Shown in pieces: positions 53,888 to 61,753 of a DNA stretch of 64,000 nt. The stretch comes from Polynucleobacter sp. SHI8 (lineage in GTDB: Bacteria > Pseudomonadota > Gammaproteobacteria > Burkholderiales > Burkholderiaceae). Every line of letters begins with the position of its first letter. Positions within the stretch are counted from its first letter, which is position 1. The notes beneath the pieces are model-generated. The model had not been told where the DNA came from. It ran no database searches and worked only from the letters and a program-made list of their open reading frames with translations. Position numbers and translations under genes: made by a program. Where the stretch lies: NCBI RefSeq assembly GCF_027944005.1, contig NZ_AP027204.1, positions 1,364,001 to 1,428,000 on the forward strand. Reading direction: 5' to 3'.

Positions 53888-54463
53888 TTAGTTAGCCGAA
53901 ATATTGCTAAAGCGGAAGATGAATTCTGGATCTCTTAATTTTCCACTTAAGCTCATACTTGATTCGTAGATGCATTCACCATCTTTGCCAGGAAGAAATG
54001 TACCTGAAAAAGTAACTGATTGACCCTTTTTTAACATGGAAGCACTTTGAAAAAGATTGCTACCAGGATTAATTAAGGTCTTAGCAGAGGCATCTGAAAA
54101 ATCATTATTCCATGTTTTGACTGTGATATTTTTAGCTAATGAAATTTCTAAAACACCCTTACCGTCACTATTGGCACTTACTTTTTGCACTTTACCTACC
54201 CAATTTTTTACAGCCTTATTAGCCAATACATTACAAATGGCCCGGTCACGCTTCGCTTTGATACCCCCTTTTTGCATGTCATTATCAGCACTCTTGGCAT
54301 CAGCTTGAGCAAGACTTACGATACTTATAAAGTTGTCTTCCTGTGGCGGAATGGAGGCGGAGTTAGCTACCACTGAATAACTTATTTGGGAAAGCACAAT
54401 GATTGCAACTAACCCTGCTCGGAACATGTTATGAGGTGATCGATAAAGCAATGTCTCTTTCAT
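53888..54463 (-). CDS. Hypothetical exported protein, possible OB-fold (tRNA_anti-like)
   Basis: A 191-residue protein with AAGGA before the ATG and a hydrophobic signal or anchor (RAGLVAIIVLSQISYSVV). The middle reads NWVGKVQKVSANSDGKGVLEISLAKNITVKTWNND, followed by KGQSVTFSGTFLPGKDGECIYESSMSLSGKLRDPEFIFRF. A W-x-G-x-V start, alternating strands and a late K-G-x-x-V-x-F-S-G strand fit exported OB-fold proteins of the tRNA_anti-like kind. This fold call is tentative. Two cysteines may form a disulfide. Confidence 0.6.
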   Translation of the reverse strand: MKETLLYRSPHNMFRAGLVAIIVLSQISYSVVANSASIPPQEDNFISIVSLAQADAKSADNDMQKGGIKAKRDRAICNVLANKAVKNWVGKVQKVSANSDGKGVLEISLAKNITVKTWNNDFSDASAKTLINPGSNLFQSASMLKKGQSVTFSGTFLPGKDGECIYESSMSLSGKLRDPEFIFRFSNISAN

Positions 54464-54695
54464 TTTTTTCCTTCTCTTGAGTTGGAAATGATTTTAGGTA
54501 TTTTTTAATTATAAATAAAATTTTTACATAGTCGTCACGTTTCATTTGATTGAAATTGAATCATGCAGTTTGAATCTATAAGTTCTATCGCTAGCCTGGT
54601 ATTTAAGGAATAGCTTCAAGCGAATTCTCTCCAATTTGTTAGGTTTAAATTAGGTAAATATACGCGGGTAGGAAACCCAATTTAAATCACTGAAC

Positions 54696-54727
54696 TGATG
54701 TTAATTTAGTACCACGATTAAAGAGAG
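54696..54727 (+). repeat. IS3 terminal inverted repeat, left
   Basis: Begins TGATG, contains AGTACCAC at 54707-54714 and AAAGAGAG at 54720-54727; pairs with the inverted copy at 57514-57546. Confidence 0.7.
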
Positions 54728-54740
54728 TATTCATATCTTA

Positions 54741-55045
54741 TCATTGGATCATGATGGGTTGATTGTGGATGATTTTCGGCACTTGGGTTTGTGGTGCTGG
54801 TGGTCGATAACCTAAGGCACTGTGAGGCCGAACATGGTTGTAATGCTTGACCCACTCGCCAACGATAACTCTTGCTTCTTTCAGGCTATAAAAGAGTTCG
54901 CCATCAAGTAGGTTATCTCTGAAGGTCCCGTTAAAGCTTTCACAAAAGCCATTTTCCCAGGGACTACCTGGTTCAATATAGGCGGTCTTGACACCAATAC
55001 CGCTGAGCCACTTACGAAGGTCTTTGGCAATAAATTCTGGGCCAT
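54741..55045 (-). pseudogene. IS3 transposase orfB, C-terminal fragment
   Basis: About 100 codons of the rve/DDE integrase end: GPEFIAKDLRKWLSGIGVKTAYIEPGSPWENGFCESFNGTFRDNLLDGE and HYNHVRPHSALGYRPP, with the last catalytic glutamate in ENGFCESFN. It starts abruptly at GPEF; the preceding S-D-N is on the other side of the IS110 insert. The reading frame is otherwise intact to its stop at 54741. Confidence 0.85.
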
Positions 55046-55124
55046 AGTACATGCAGAATGGTAGTCAGTCGTAGCAATTTAAGCCATGCTTGTGATTGCG
55101 AGATCATTAACAAGGAGTATTACT

Positions 55125-56411
55125 ATGGCTGACCACTTAAATGATAAACCCTATGGGGCATGGATTGCAATTGATATTGCCAAGAACTTTAATGCTGTGC
55201 TGAGCGAGACAAACGAGGGTAAACGACAACATTTTCGGATGGCTAATTCTGCCGAGGATCATGATCGATTTATTGTTTTTCTAAAGAGCTTGCCCTCGCC
55301 TTGCATCATTGGGTTTGAGGCAACCGGTAATTACCATCGAGCGTTGGGGCATCGCTTGACATCGGAGGGGTTTGAGGTCTGTTTTATTTCATCATTAGCC
55401 AGTGCCCGGTACCGCGAGGTGATGTTTAATTCATGGGATAAAAATGATCCCAAAGATGCTGCCGTACTTTTGGAGCTTCTCAAACAGGAGATCACTCAAC
55501 GTTATGTTGACCCATTAATTGCAGGGCATCACGATCTCCAGGAGCTGTCTAAAACCTACTATCAAGTGACATTAAGTCGCACGCGCTTGCAGCACTCTAT
55601 ACTCACGCACTATCTGCCTTTGTACTTTCCTGAGATGGGTAAATGGTGGAACAGTACTCGCTCTGCTTGGTGGATTAATTATCTTTTGCACTTCCCTATT
55701 CCTAGTGCAGTAACGAAACACTCTCAAGAGACGTTTTGCGAGATCGCCAGTCCTATTGTTGGTCGTAAAGTGAATAAAGCAGCCAAGCTTATTGAACTTT
55801 ATGAGACCGCCCAGCATAGCATTGGACTACCAATTACTGAGGATTCTTTGGCTTGTAAAACCTTTCAAATACAACTGCGACGTTATCAGGAGATCAATGA
55901 TTGCCGCACTGAGTTAGAAAAGACCGCTCAAGCAGTATTGGCTAATAATCCAGACTCTGTGGTTCTGCAAAGTGTACCGGGGATTGGTCCGATTAATGCC
56001 CTAACAATTCTGGCTGAGGGTGGCGATTTACGTCGCTTTAACCATCATCGTCAGTTCTTAAAGTATTGCGGGTTTGATCTAGCCAAGAACCAATCTGGCA
56101 ATTATCGTGGTCAAGAACACATCTCCAAACGAGGTAATGCACGTTTACGTTTGGCATTGTGGATGGCGGTCAACACCGCCATTACTCAGCCAGAAAATAG
56201 TTTTCAGCAAAAATATAAGCGCTATATTAAAGATGCCCCGCAGGATAAGGATTTACAACGCAAAGCACGGACTGCCGTCGCAGCGAAAATGGCACGTGTC
56301 GTTTATGGATTAGTGAAGTCAAAACAGATGTATCAAGGTTACTATGAAAAAGCTTTACCCAGTGGATCGATCCCTCTCTGTAGGGCCGTAGAGGCCGTAA
56401 GGACCTCGTAG
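55125..56411 (+). CDS. IS110-family transposase (DEDD/serine recombinase)
   Basis: A 428-residue transposase from the ATG at 55125, which has AAGGAG upstream. The N-terminal RuvC-like DEDD domain shows AIDIAKNFNAVL (Asp), FEATGNYHRAL (Glu) and SWDKNDPKDAAVLLELL (Asp/Asp). The C-terminal transposase_20 domain shows SVPGIGPINALTILAEGGDLRRF and HISKRGNARLRLALW, containing the catalytic serine of the family. It moves the element by a guide-RNA-directed recombination in characterised relatives. The frame is intact, so it is potentially active. Confidence 0.93.
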   Translation: MADHLNDKPYGAWIAIDIAKNFNAVLSETNEGKRQHFRMANSAEDHDRFIVFLKSLPSPCIIGFEATGNYHRALGHRLTSEGFEVCFISSLASARYREVMFNSWDKNDPKDAAVLLELLKQEITQRYVDPLIAGHHDLQELSKTYYQVTLSRTRLQHSILTHYLPLYFPEMGKWWNSTRSAWWINYLLHFPIPSAVTKHSQETFCEIASPIVGRKVNKAAKLIELYETAQHSIGLPITEDSLACKTFQIQLRRYQEINDCRTELEKTAQAVLANNPDSVVLQSVPGIGPINALTILAEGGDLRRFNHHRQFLKYCGFDLAKNQSGNYRGQEHISKRGNARLRLALWMAVNTAITQPENSFQQKYKRYIKDAPQDKDLQRKARTAVAAKMARVVYGLVKSKQMYQGYYEKALPSGSIPLCRAVEAVRTS

Positions 56412-56639
56412 ATAATGTTTGGACCTTCCACTGGGACCTCAGATTGTTTTAAGTAGGGTAAAGACCAAAACGTAAAGTGGCGGATCTTGTGTTCATTATG
56501 GTTAATCGGGACCCCTGATTTATTTTTGGAAGTGACTGTTTGGGTAGAGGTGAGTAGTAATTTTTAATTTTTTAACTGCAAATTGCAGTGAAGGGATGGC
56601 TTTGCCTATCGCTGGAAAAAGTTCTTGCATTTAGTAGCT
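56412..56639 (+). ncRNA. Candidate guide (bridge/seek) RNA region in the IS110 right end
   Basis: 228 bases of non-coding sequence between the transposase stop and the element end. In IS1111-group elements the guide RNA is encoded here. Structure visible by eye: CTTCCA (56425-56430) can pair with TGGAAG (56527-56532); an imperfect direct repeat GGGACC-(T/C)C starts at 56433 and 56508; ACTGCAA/TTGCAGT forms a tight hairpin near 56575-56590. RNA ends are not determined. Inferred from family knowledge. Confidence 0.4.
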
Positions 56640-57166
56640 TTATCCGATCGAATATATTCAGGGATGCCATGAACTACCATCGCATTGGCTAATTGCTCAA
56701 TCACTTGGATCGAGCCTATCCTTCGGGCACAGTGGATCGTCAAACATCTTCTACTAAATTCATCAATCATCGTGAGCATCCTTATCTTACCGCCATAGGC
56801 ATCTCTAATAAATACAAAGTCATAACTCCAGACATGGTTAGGATGTGTAGCTCTGAGCCGCATGCAACTTCCATCGTTTAACCATAGCCGACCTCTTGGC
56901 GGCTGCTTTTGTGGGACCTTCAACCCTTCCTCTCGCCAAATACGAGCAACTTTAGCCGATGTCGCACTAAGCCAACCAGCGTCCCTCATTAAGCCAGCAA
57001 TCGTTCGATAACCATAGCGACCGTAGGTACTAGCGAGACGAATCACTTCTGCCCTCATGGGCGTTTCATCATCTCTAGGGATTGGCAAATGACGCCAAGT
57101 TGTTCTAGACAGCCCCACTAAACCACAGGCAGATCGCTCAGAGATATGATACTTATCCATGAGCAT
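56640..57166 (-). pseudogene. IS3 transposase orfB, N-terminal fragment
   Basis: The frame runs from 57208 (after frameshift; first ATG at 57166) through MDKYHISERSACGLVGLSRTTWRHLP, HTH_21 and the first rve strands HPNHVWSYDFVFIRDAYGGKIRMLTMIDEFSRRCL (Asp) to YIRSD, where the IS110 element cuts it. The true continuation NGPEF is at 55045. The extra KATKCKNFFQR tail to 56606 is IS110 end sequence read by chance. Broken into two parts, so this IS3 copy cannot make transposase. Confidence 0.85.
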
Positions 57167-57195
57167 CTGCGCTGCATTCTTCCGTTTAGCAGGGC

Positions 57196-57477
57196 TTAAT
57201 AGTTTCCCTTGATGACTTCCTTGAGCATCACCTCCCGCAGGGATAGGTCAGCTACCAGTTTCTTTAAACGGGCATTTTCCTGCTCAAGTTCTTTGTATTT
57301 CTTGGCTTGATCGATTTCCATACCGCCATACATTTTGCGCCAGCGATAGTAGTTTTGTTCACCTACACCAACCTCTTTACAAGCCTGAGCTAGTGTTTTT
57401 CCGTTGGCAGTCAAAACTTCGACTTGACGCAACAACATCACTATTTGTTCCGGTTTAATACGTTGACCTTTAGGCAT
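57196..57477 (-). CDS. IS3-family transposase orfA (helix-turn-helix)
   Basis: A 93-residue OrfA. The HTH_Tnp_1 domain QIVMLLRQVEVLTANGKTLAQACKEVGVGEQNYYRWRKMYGGM is followed by a leucine-zipper-like coiled coil (YKELEQENARLKKLVADLSL), both usual in IS407-group elements. It binds the element ends. Intact, but its partner orfB is split by the IS110 insert. Confidence 0.9.
   Translation of the reverse strand: MPKGQRIKPEQIVMLLRQVEVLTANGKTLAQACKEVGVGEQNYYRWRKMYGGMEIDQAKKYKELEQENARLKKLVADLSLREVMLKEVIKGNY
57202..57208 (-). other. Programmed -1 frameshift site (G GGA AAC)
   Basis: On the minus strand the heptamer GGGAAAC lies in orfA phase as G GGA AAC, a textbook X XXY YYZ slippery sequence, two codons before the orfA stop. 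Slipping by -1 enters the orfB frame, which is open from there without a stop. This is how IS3 elements make the OrfAB fusion. Confidence 0.6.
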
Positions 57478-57513
57478 TTTTTACTCCTTTTAGAGATAGA
57501 TTATCAAAAATTC

Positions 57514-57546
57514 CTCTCTTTGGGAGTGGTACTAAAAATTAGGTCA
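57514..57546 (-). repeat. IS3 terminal inverted repeat, right
   Basis: Read on the minus strand from 57546 it begins TGACC, with AGTACCAC and AAAGAGAG as in the left repeat. It marks the IS3 right boundary. Confidence 0.7.
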
Positions 57547-57827
57547 GATCAAGTTCTATCAAAGCAGAGGCTAAGAATTGGCCATTATTGATTGAACTTT
57601 CCCAAAAAGATGGCATGAAATCAAATTGGATTTCAGAAGTATCTATCATCATTACAGATGCTTCAGGAAATCAAATATTAAATCAATCGAATCAGGGTCC
57701 AATGCTATTGGTTGGTTTAAAACCTGGACAATATAATATTCAAGCTATTTATCAAGATAAAAAGATGGTTCGTAGTATTGTTGTTCATTCTGCCAATAAT
57801 CAAAAAATCTCTTTTCAATGGCGTTAA
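57547..57827 (+). pseudogene. 3' remnant of a carboxypeptidase-regulatory-like domain protein
   Basis: The frame is open from the IS3 right end to a stop at 57827. The last ~90 residues read AEAKNWPLLIELSQKDGMKSNWISEVSIIITDASG, GPMLLVGLKPGQYNIQAIYQDK and VHSANNQKISFQW. This beta-sandwich ending (D-x-x-G, GP.L...L.PG.Y.v.A.y, F.W) resembles small exported carboxypeptidase-regulatory-like proteins of Burkholderiales. The signal peptide and N-terminal part are missing and not found on the other side of the IS3. A TTG at 57588 could start a 79-residue piece, but it lacks a ribosome site. Confidence 0.65.
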
Positions 57828-57853
57828 GTGAGCTTCCGGACTGTTTGTAAATC

Positions 57854-58717
57854 TTACTGAGCTAAAAGAATAATGGCCCCTACAGAGCAGGCTAATCCTA
57901 AAATTTTCTGCCACAAGATTTTTTCTTTGAAAATAAAAATACCTGCCATAGCAGTTACTACAAAGCTCATTTGTGAGATGGGCACAATAGTACTTGCAGG
58001 TCCATACTTTAAAGCTTCAAGCAAAATGTAGAGCCCTAAAAATAAAAAGAGTGCTGCTAAAAAGCCTAAATAAAGATATTTCCATACAAAAATAATCTTT
58101 TTTTCTTTATGGTAGCAAGATATAAAAGCCAGTGAAAAGAAAACAACTGCTTGACCAGTCAGGATGGATATTGAATTACCACCAGCAATTGCACCCAATT
58201 TATAAATAAATCCTGTAATACCAAGGAGGACTGTAGCAATAGCAAGGGTTCGAATCGTTCTATTTTTTTGAGCACTTTGCTTTACATGACTTACCTGAGC
58301 GTTGAGATTACTCAGAAGTAAAAATGCTGCAATCACTAATAAAAAGAATGCCAAAACTTTATAAACAGTAATAGGTTCGTCTAAAAAAATAATCGCAAGG
58401 GTTGCTGATAAAATAAAGCTACTCCTGAAAACAGGAGCCACCACGCTCACATCGCCAGTACTTAAACTGATTGCAAAATAGAGTAATGCAAAATAAAGCG
58501 TTACTCCAGCAGACATCCCATACAAAAATGGCACACCAAAATGAATGGATGATGATGCTATTCCTAGAACCAAAGCACTTGGTAGAAAAAAGATCGTTTG
58601 CATGATTAAAAACTGATGGGATGGTAAGCCTTTACGAGCTGCTATTTTAAAAATAACGTCACCCGACCCATAAAAAAACATCGAACATAATGCAATCAGT
58701 AGATAAGAATTTTCCAT
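57854..58717 (-). CDS. EamA-family (DMT) transporter
   Basis: A 287-residue inner membrane protein with about ten hydrophobic segments in two five-helix halves. EamA features: the first half has CSMFFYGSGDVIFKIAARKG and VAPVFRSSFILSATLAIIFLDEPI; the second has LEALKYGPASTIVPISQMSFVVTAMAGIFIFKEKI. The family exports or exchanges metabolites such as amino acids and nucleotide sugars. No link to neighbours. Substrate unknown. Confidence 0.87.
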   Translation of the reverse strand: MENSYLLIALCSMFFYGSGDVIFKIAARKGLPSHQFLIMQTIFFLPSALVLGIASSSIHFGVPFLYGMSAGVTLYFALLYFAISLSTGDVSVVAPVFRSSFILSATLAIIFLDEPITVYKVLAFFLLVIAAFLLLSNLNAQVSHVKQSAQKNRTIRTLAIATVLLGITGFIYKLGAIAGGNSISILTGQAVVFFSLAFISCYHKEKKIIFVWKYLYLGFLAALFLFLGLYILLEALKYGPASTIVPISQMSFVVTAMAGIFIFKEKILWQKILGLACSVGAIILLAQ

Positions 58718-59040
58718 ACTTTAGTAAGGCGCTTTTACGATGAATTTGAAATTAGGTCTACTCTTGATCATAATGCATCTGTTAAGAGTCTAAAACAAAC
58801 TACACTTTGACCAAATTAACCGATATCAGTAGCGAACAGTTCCTACAGGATACTCCGTTCAGATAAGTCATGCCATCTAAGGTTTTATCTATATTCAAGT
58901 ATTTTTTAGAGTTAGGCCTGCGCAGGACGATTCAAACCAGCGAATTATTGCTTAGGGGGATCTGATTAAGGCTCAGTTTGAGTACGACATTGATATTTAA
59001 AGTGTTGTACTTCATCAAGTCGTTATAAAACCAATAGACT
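58718..59040. other. 323-base gap between EamA gene and tRNA-Ser, no gene seen
   Basis: No convincing ORF, RNA or repeat is visible. It must hold the promoter of the EamA gene and the 3' processing region of the tRNA. A weak AAGTC/GACTT pairing follows the tRNA 3' end on the minus strand. No copy of the tRNA 3' end, which would mark an integrated element, was found. Confidence 0.4.
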
Positions 59041-59131
59041 TGGCGGAAGGGGCGGGATTCGAACCCGCGGTAGGCGATTAACCTACGCACGCTTTCCAGG
59101 CGTGTGACTTAAACCGCTCATCCACCCTTCC
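59041..59131 (-). tRNA. tRNA-Ser (anticodon GGA)
   Basis: The minus strand folds as a class II tRNA. The acceptor stem GGAAGGG pairs with CCCTTCC, with discriminator G and an encoded CCA at 59041-59043. The anticodon stem CACGC/GCGTG holds the loop CTGGAAA, with anticodon GGA at 59095-59097. A long variable arm (GTAGG...CCTAC) and the T-loop GGTTCGAATCC complete it. Reads UCC and UCU codons. Confidence 0.96.
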
Positions 59132-59167
59132 GTTACTGGAAAAGTAGATTATACGGTGTTCTGCAAT

Positions 59168-59455
59168 TTAGTTAAACTTTGTTTGCTTAGTTCGAATGGT
59201 CAGGTCAAAAATATCGTAAAAAAGCCATAGAATTGAGCCACAGAGACCCCCTACCACTGAAGAAATCATAAGGACTTTAAAAAAATCTAGTGCAGAATTA
59301 GTTGGTTGAAATAAACTCATTCCTCCTAAAATCATGGCACAAGCCACTACAAAATATTTAGCGGGTAAAGGCTCTGAACTCATCGTGTTTCTATGGCATA
59401 CAACACAATCAGTAAAACCAATCACGATGGCACTTTGGCAACGAGGACATTTCAT
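59168..59455 (-). CDS. Small zinc-ribbon membrane protein
   Basis: A 95-residue protein. A zinc ribbon with two CxxC knuckles (MKCPRCQ and DCVVCHR) at residues 3-21 is followed by two hydrophobic segments (YFVVACAMILGGMSLF; VLMISSVVGGLCGSILWLFY) and a basic C-terminus. GAAAGGGG precedes the ATG. Likely an inner-membrane protein with a cytoplasmic zinc finger; function unknown. The similar YgiT-type ribbon is not implied. Confidence 0.7.
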   Translation of the reverse strand: MKCPRCQSAIVIGFTDCVVCHRNTMSSEPLPAKYFVVACAMILGGMSLFQPTNSALDFFKVLMISSVVGGLCGSILWLFYDIFDLTIRTKQTKFN

Positions 59456-59540
59456 AGGACCCCTTTCGAATATATTATTCTTTTATCCTATTCCTAATGA
59501 TTGCACAGTGCAATGGGTATTTTTACTCATACAAACAAAA

Positions 59541-59562
59541 AAGAGGCGCATCAGCGCCTCTT
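59541..59562 (-). terminator. Rho-independent terminator of acs
   Basis: A perfect 9-bp stem (AAGAGGCGC / GCGCCTCTT, loop ATCA), followed on the minus strand by a T-run (As at 59535-59540). It lies just past the acs stop at 59583. Confidence 0.85.
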
Positions 59563-59582
59563 ATTGGGCAAATAACACTCTC

Positions 59583-61565
59583 TTATAAAGCTTCTTTGAG
59601 TTGATCCAAAATGGCTGGATTTTCTAGGGTAGAGGTATCCTGTGTAATATCTTCGCCCTTAGCAAGGACTCTTAAAAGGCGGCGCATAATTTTTCCTGAA
59701 CGTGTTTTAGGTAAGTTATCACCAAACCGTATTTCTTTTGGTTTAGCAATGGGACCAATCCCTTTATTTACCCAATCACGCAACTCTTTTGCTTTGGCTA
59801 TTGCTGCGTCACCTTCCGGTCTTGCCCCTTTAAGAACGACATAAGCAACAATCGCCTCACCAGTTATATCATCAGGTCGTCCAACCACTGCTGCTTCGGC
59901 TACGTCATTATGAGCAACTAACCATGATTCGATTTCCATGGTTCCCATACGGTGACCTGATACGTTCAGAACGTCATCAATACGGCCTGTAATCGTAAAG
60001 TTAGCCGTCTTCGCATCACGAATCGCACCATCGCCAGCAAGATACAACCTGCCACCTAAATCTTGTGGAAAATAACTTTTCACAAAACGTTCTGGATCAT
60101 TCCAAATCGTCCGAATCATCGATGGCCATGGGCGCTTCACCACTAATATTCCGCCATGTCCATTTTGCATATCATGTCCTGTTTCATCAACGATCGCTGC
60201 CATGATTCCAGGTAAAGGTAAGGTACATGATCCAGGAACTAATGGTGTTGCTCCTGGTAATGGCGTAATCATGTGTCCGCCAGTTTCTGTTTGCCAGAAA
60301 GTATCCACAATCGGACAGTTCTCACCACCAACTTCTTTGTAATACCACATCCATGCTTCTGGATTAATCGGCTCTCCAACGGAGCCTAAAATACGTAGGC
60401 TCTTTAAATTAAAGTTGCGTGGATGAGCCTCTGGCGTAGCTCCTGATGCTTTAATCAGAGAGCGAATTGCTGTTGGTGCGGTATAAAAGATAGTGACTTT
60501 GTGACGCTCTATCATCTGCCAAAAACGTCCTGCATTCGGGAAAGTTGGCACGCCTTCAAACACAATTTGGGTCGCACCTACAGATAATGGTCCATACGCA
60601 ATATAACTATGACCTGTAATCCATCCAATATCAGCCGTGCACCAGAAGATATCTTTCATACGAATATCAAATGTCCATTGCATGGTCAAATGGGTCCACA
60701 ATAAATATCCACCCGTTGAATGTTGCACGCCTTTAGGCTTACCGGTAGATCCCGATGTATAAAGAACAAAAAGTGGATGCTCAGACTCCACCCACTCAGG
60801 TTCACAACTGGTTGGTTGTCCTGCAACTAAATCATGCATCCAGTGATCGCGTCCAGTTGTAAAAGAAATATCACTTCCGGTACGTTTATAAATAATGACA
60901 TGCTGAACAACTGCATCAGCACCTAAAGCTAATGCTTCATCAACGACTGATTTGAGTGGCAACTTTTTGCCGCCGCGCATTTGTTCGTCAGCGGTGATCA
61001 CAACTGTTGCACCAACATCCACGATTCTTTCTTCGAGAGATTTAGCTGAAAATCCACCAAATACGACAGAATGCGTTGCACCCAATCTGGCACATGCCTG
61101 CATCGCCACAATGCCCTCAATCGACATCGCCATGTATAAAACTACACGATCACCCTTCTTCACGCCAATACTCTTTAAACCATTGGCAAATTGACATACA
61201 CGGGCATGCAGTTCGGAATAGGTAATGTTGGTTACTTCACCAGCATCTGACTCAAAAATGATGGCTATTTTATTGCCTAATCCGGTTTGAATGTTGCGAT
61301 CAAGGCAATTGTATGAGGCATTGGTTGTACCATCATTAAACCACTCATAAAAAGGCGCTTTGGATTCGTCAAGAACCTTCTTAAATGGTTTTTTCCAATA
61401 GAGGTTTTCTTTTGCAAGACGACCCCACGTACCTTCAAAATCTTTTTCAAAGGACTGACACATCGCCTGATATTGACCCATACTACTGATTGCTGCCTGT
61501 TTGGCAAACGACTTCGATGGTGGAAACACCCGATTTTCTACCAGTAACTGTTCAATTTCAGACAT
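59583..61565 (-). CDS. acs: Acetyl-CoA synthetase
   Basis: A 660-residue AMP-forming acetate-CoA ligase. Motif A3 YTSGSTGKPKGVQHSTGGYL, A5 DTFWQTETGGHMITPLPGATP, A8 TGRIDDVLNVSGHRMGTMEIES and the C-terminal PKTRSGKIMRRLLR, with the lysine that is acetylated by Pat/CobB, are all intact. The WQTETGG pocket with its tryptophan fixes acetate specificity, so it is not a longer-chain or aromatic ligase. AGGAG spacing favours the second of two ATGs (61565 over 61568). Ended by a strong terminator. Confidence 0.95.
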   Translation of the reverse strand: MSEIEQLLVENRVFPPSKSFAKQAAISSMGQYQAMCQSFEKDFEGTWGRLAKENLYWKKPFKKVLDESKAPFYEWFNDGTTNASYNCLDRNIQTGLGNKIAIIFESDAGEVTNITYSELHARVCQFANGLKSIGVKKGDRVVLYMAMSIEGIVAMQACARLGATHSVVFGGFSAKSLEERIVDVGATVVITADEQMRGGKKLPLKSVVDEALALGADAVVQHVIIYKRTGSDISFTTGRDHWMHDLVAGQPTSCEPEWVESEHPLFVLYTSGSTGKPKGVQHSTGGYLLWTHLTMQWTFDIRMKDIFWCTADIGWITGHSYIAYGPLSVGATQIVFEGVPTFPNAGRFWQMIERHKVTIFYTAPTAIRSLIKASGATPEAHPRNFNLKSLRILGSVGEPINPEAWMWYYKEVGGENCPIVDTFWQTETGGHMITPLPGATPLVPGSCTLPLPGIMAAIVDETGHDMQNGHGGILVVKRPWPSMIRTIWNDPERFVKSYFPQDLGGRLYLAGDGAIRDAKTANFTITGRIDDVLNVSGHRMGTMEIESWLVAHNDVAEAAVVGRPDDITGEAIVAYVVLKGARPEGDAAIAKAKELRDWVNKGIGPIAKPKEIRFGDNLPKTRSGKIMRRLLRVLAKGEDITQDTSTLENPAILDQLKEAL

Positions 61566-61753
61566 CATTTTCTCCTTTTTAATAAGTACAAGCTTACCAA
61601 ATAATCTATGCGATTTTAGATACTATATTTTATCTATTCTCATTTTTATTATATAAAAATGACATTTATTCAATTTTTACGTGAATTGTAAGGTTTACCC
61701 TATAAAATAGATTTAAATTAACCTGATTCCACATGATTCGAGAGACGACCTCA

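Larger units (their letters stand above)
55046..56639 (+). mobile_element. IS110-family element (IS1111-like group)
   Basis: Boundaries were set by rejoining the interrupted IS3 orfB: plus-strand CCAT at 55042-55045 joins TATCCG at 56641, with one ambiguous T. The element is about 1594 bases. It has a short left non-coding end (about 79 bases) and a long right one (about 228 bases), the layout of the IS1111 group. Imperfect sub-terminal repeats ATGCAGAA (55051-55058) and, inverted, ATGCAAGAA (56622-56630) are visible. No target duplication. Confidence 0.8.
54696..57546 (-). mobile_element. IS3-family element (IS407-like), interrupted by an IS110-family element
   Basis: Imperfect terminal inverted repeats bound the element. 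The left end (54696-54727) begins TGATG and the right end (57546 down to 57514) begins TGACC; both share AGTACCAC and AAAGAGAG. Between them lie an orfA, a slippery frameshift site and a two-part orfB on the minus strand. The IS110 element at 55046-56639 is inserted in orfB. Flanking bases GAAC (left) and GATC (right) are not an exact target duplication. Left end could instead be 54699. Confidence 0.8.

Noticed and set aside
54464..54695. 5' half of the gene truncated by IS3
   Set aside because: All three plus-strand frames are closed by stops near the IS left end, and no signal-peptide-like start leads into it.
59041..59131. tRNA-Ser as an integration site for a genomic island
   Set aside because: No second copy of the tRNA 3' end and no integrase gene were seen in the window; the nearby insertion sequences use other mechanisms.
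59583..61565. Acyl-CoA ligase for the furan/aromatic pathway (HmfD role)
   Set aside because: The WQTETGG motif and full acetyl-CoA synthetase architecture indicate acetate; it is also far from the hydroxylase operon and has its own terminator.
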